From CAZTLI01 sp964614375 (GTDB lineage: Bacteria; Chloroflexota; Anaerolineae; Aggregatilineales; Phototrophicaceae), in assembly GCA_964614375.1 (NCBI GenBank), contig CAZTLI010000111.1:1-13172 (forward strand): a stretch of 13,172 nucleotides of DNA, in the 5' to 3' direction. Under the pieces are notes generated by a model. The model saw only the letters and a program-made list of their open reading frames with translations. It searched no databases and was not told the origin of the DNA. This document shows, piece by piece, positions 13,038 to 13,172 of this stretch. Position 1 is the stretch's first letter. The number at the start of each line of letters is the position of its first letter. The position numbers and the translations under genes are program-made.

Positions 13038-13172
13038 AACACGGCTCTTCAAACCGTACTCGCGGTTGATCTGGGCGCTGAATCTGGACGTGGGATAGCG
13101 GCACTCAAAACACACTACTCAACCAGTTCAGTGCCGACGCGACGGGTATTCCAGTCGTCACCGGGCCGACAG
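13038..13172 (+). pseudogene. rhaB: Rhamnulokinase (rhaB) remnant with internal deletion, cut by window edge
   Basis: Directly after the rhaA stop, the same frame encodes TVLAVDLGAESGR, the phosphate-binding N-terminal signature of rhamnulokinase, but no ATG, GTG or TTG precedes it after the TAA. From about 13097 a different frame reads SGTQNTLLNQFSADATGIP and VVTGPT, the C-terminal block of the same enzyme (in E. coli RhaB, GGGCQNTLLNQLCADACGI and then the VIAGP segment). Roughly 400 codons normally lie between these blocks, so about 1.2 kb is missing and the ends are joined out of frame near 13090-13097. The shared GTG/GGG letters at the join suggest a short-homology deletion, which is inference. 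The intact enzyme would phosphorylate L-rhamnulose to rhamnulose-1-phosphate; this copy cannot. The reading continues beyond the right edge. An assembly error is the alternative. Confidence 0.85.

Noticed and set aside
1..13172. CRISPR array, tRNA or rRNA genes, phage genes
   Set aside because: No regularly spaced short repeats, cloverleaf or rRNA-like stretches, or phage protein motifs were seen on either strand.

Overview
The window is about 50% G+C and looks chromosomal. The organism is most likely a member of the Chloroflexota (Anaerolineae-like). That placement rests on the style of the proteins, especially the DeoR/periplasmic-binding-protein fusion regulator and the sugar ABC operon; no rRNA or marker gene is present, so it is a moderate-to-low confidence inference.

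Left part (1-2300) holds unrelated housekeeping or stress genes: the first codons of a leftward gene, a divergent HxlR-family regulator, a convergent DUF1697 protein whose stop codon overlaps the regulator's, a 555-base intergenic stretch with two hairpins and a promoter-like site, and msrA (methionine sulfoxide reductase A) followed by a good Rho-independent terminator. The middle part (2300-3700) looks like a small scar: a 370-base gene-free stretch, a short leftward protein with a C-terminal helix-turn-helix-like segment, and a decayed IS630-type transposase with a frameshift and a changed catalytic residue.

The main content (3698-13172) is an L-rhamnose uptake and catabolism locus. A leftward DeoR-type regulator fused to a sugar-binding domain is divergent from rhaT (double ATPase), rhaP and rhaQ (permeases), rhaS (substrate-binding protein), rhaM (mutarotase) and rhaA (isomerase), and the locus ends in a broken piece of rhamnulokinase. 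Gene content resembles the DeoR-regulated rhaRSTPQUK system of Rhizobium leguminosarum, but the isomerase is of the E. coli RhaA type. The importer takes up rhamnose, RhaM interconverts its anomers, and RhaA makes L-rhamnulose.

Three things stand out. First, rhaS is a single reading frame holding two complete binding domains whose 944-base coding units appear identical base for base, joined by a 37-base linker that matches neither end. Second, the regulator carries both a sugar-phosphate (DeoRC) and a free-sugar (PBP-like) domain, facing an array of approximately helically spaced direct repeats. Third, the kinase gene is reduced to its first ~18 codons joined out of frame to its C-terminal motif, so phosphorylation of rhamnulose must depend on another gene.
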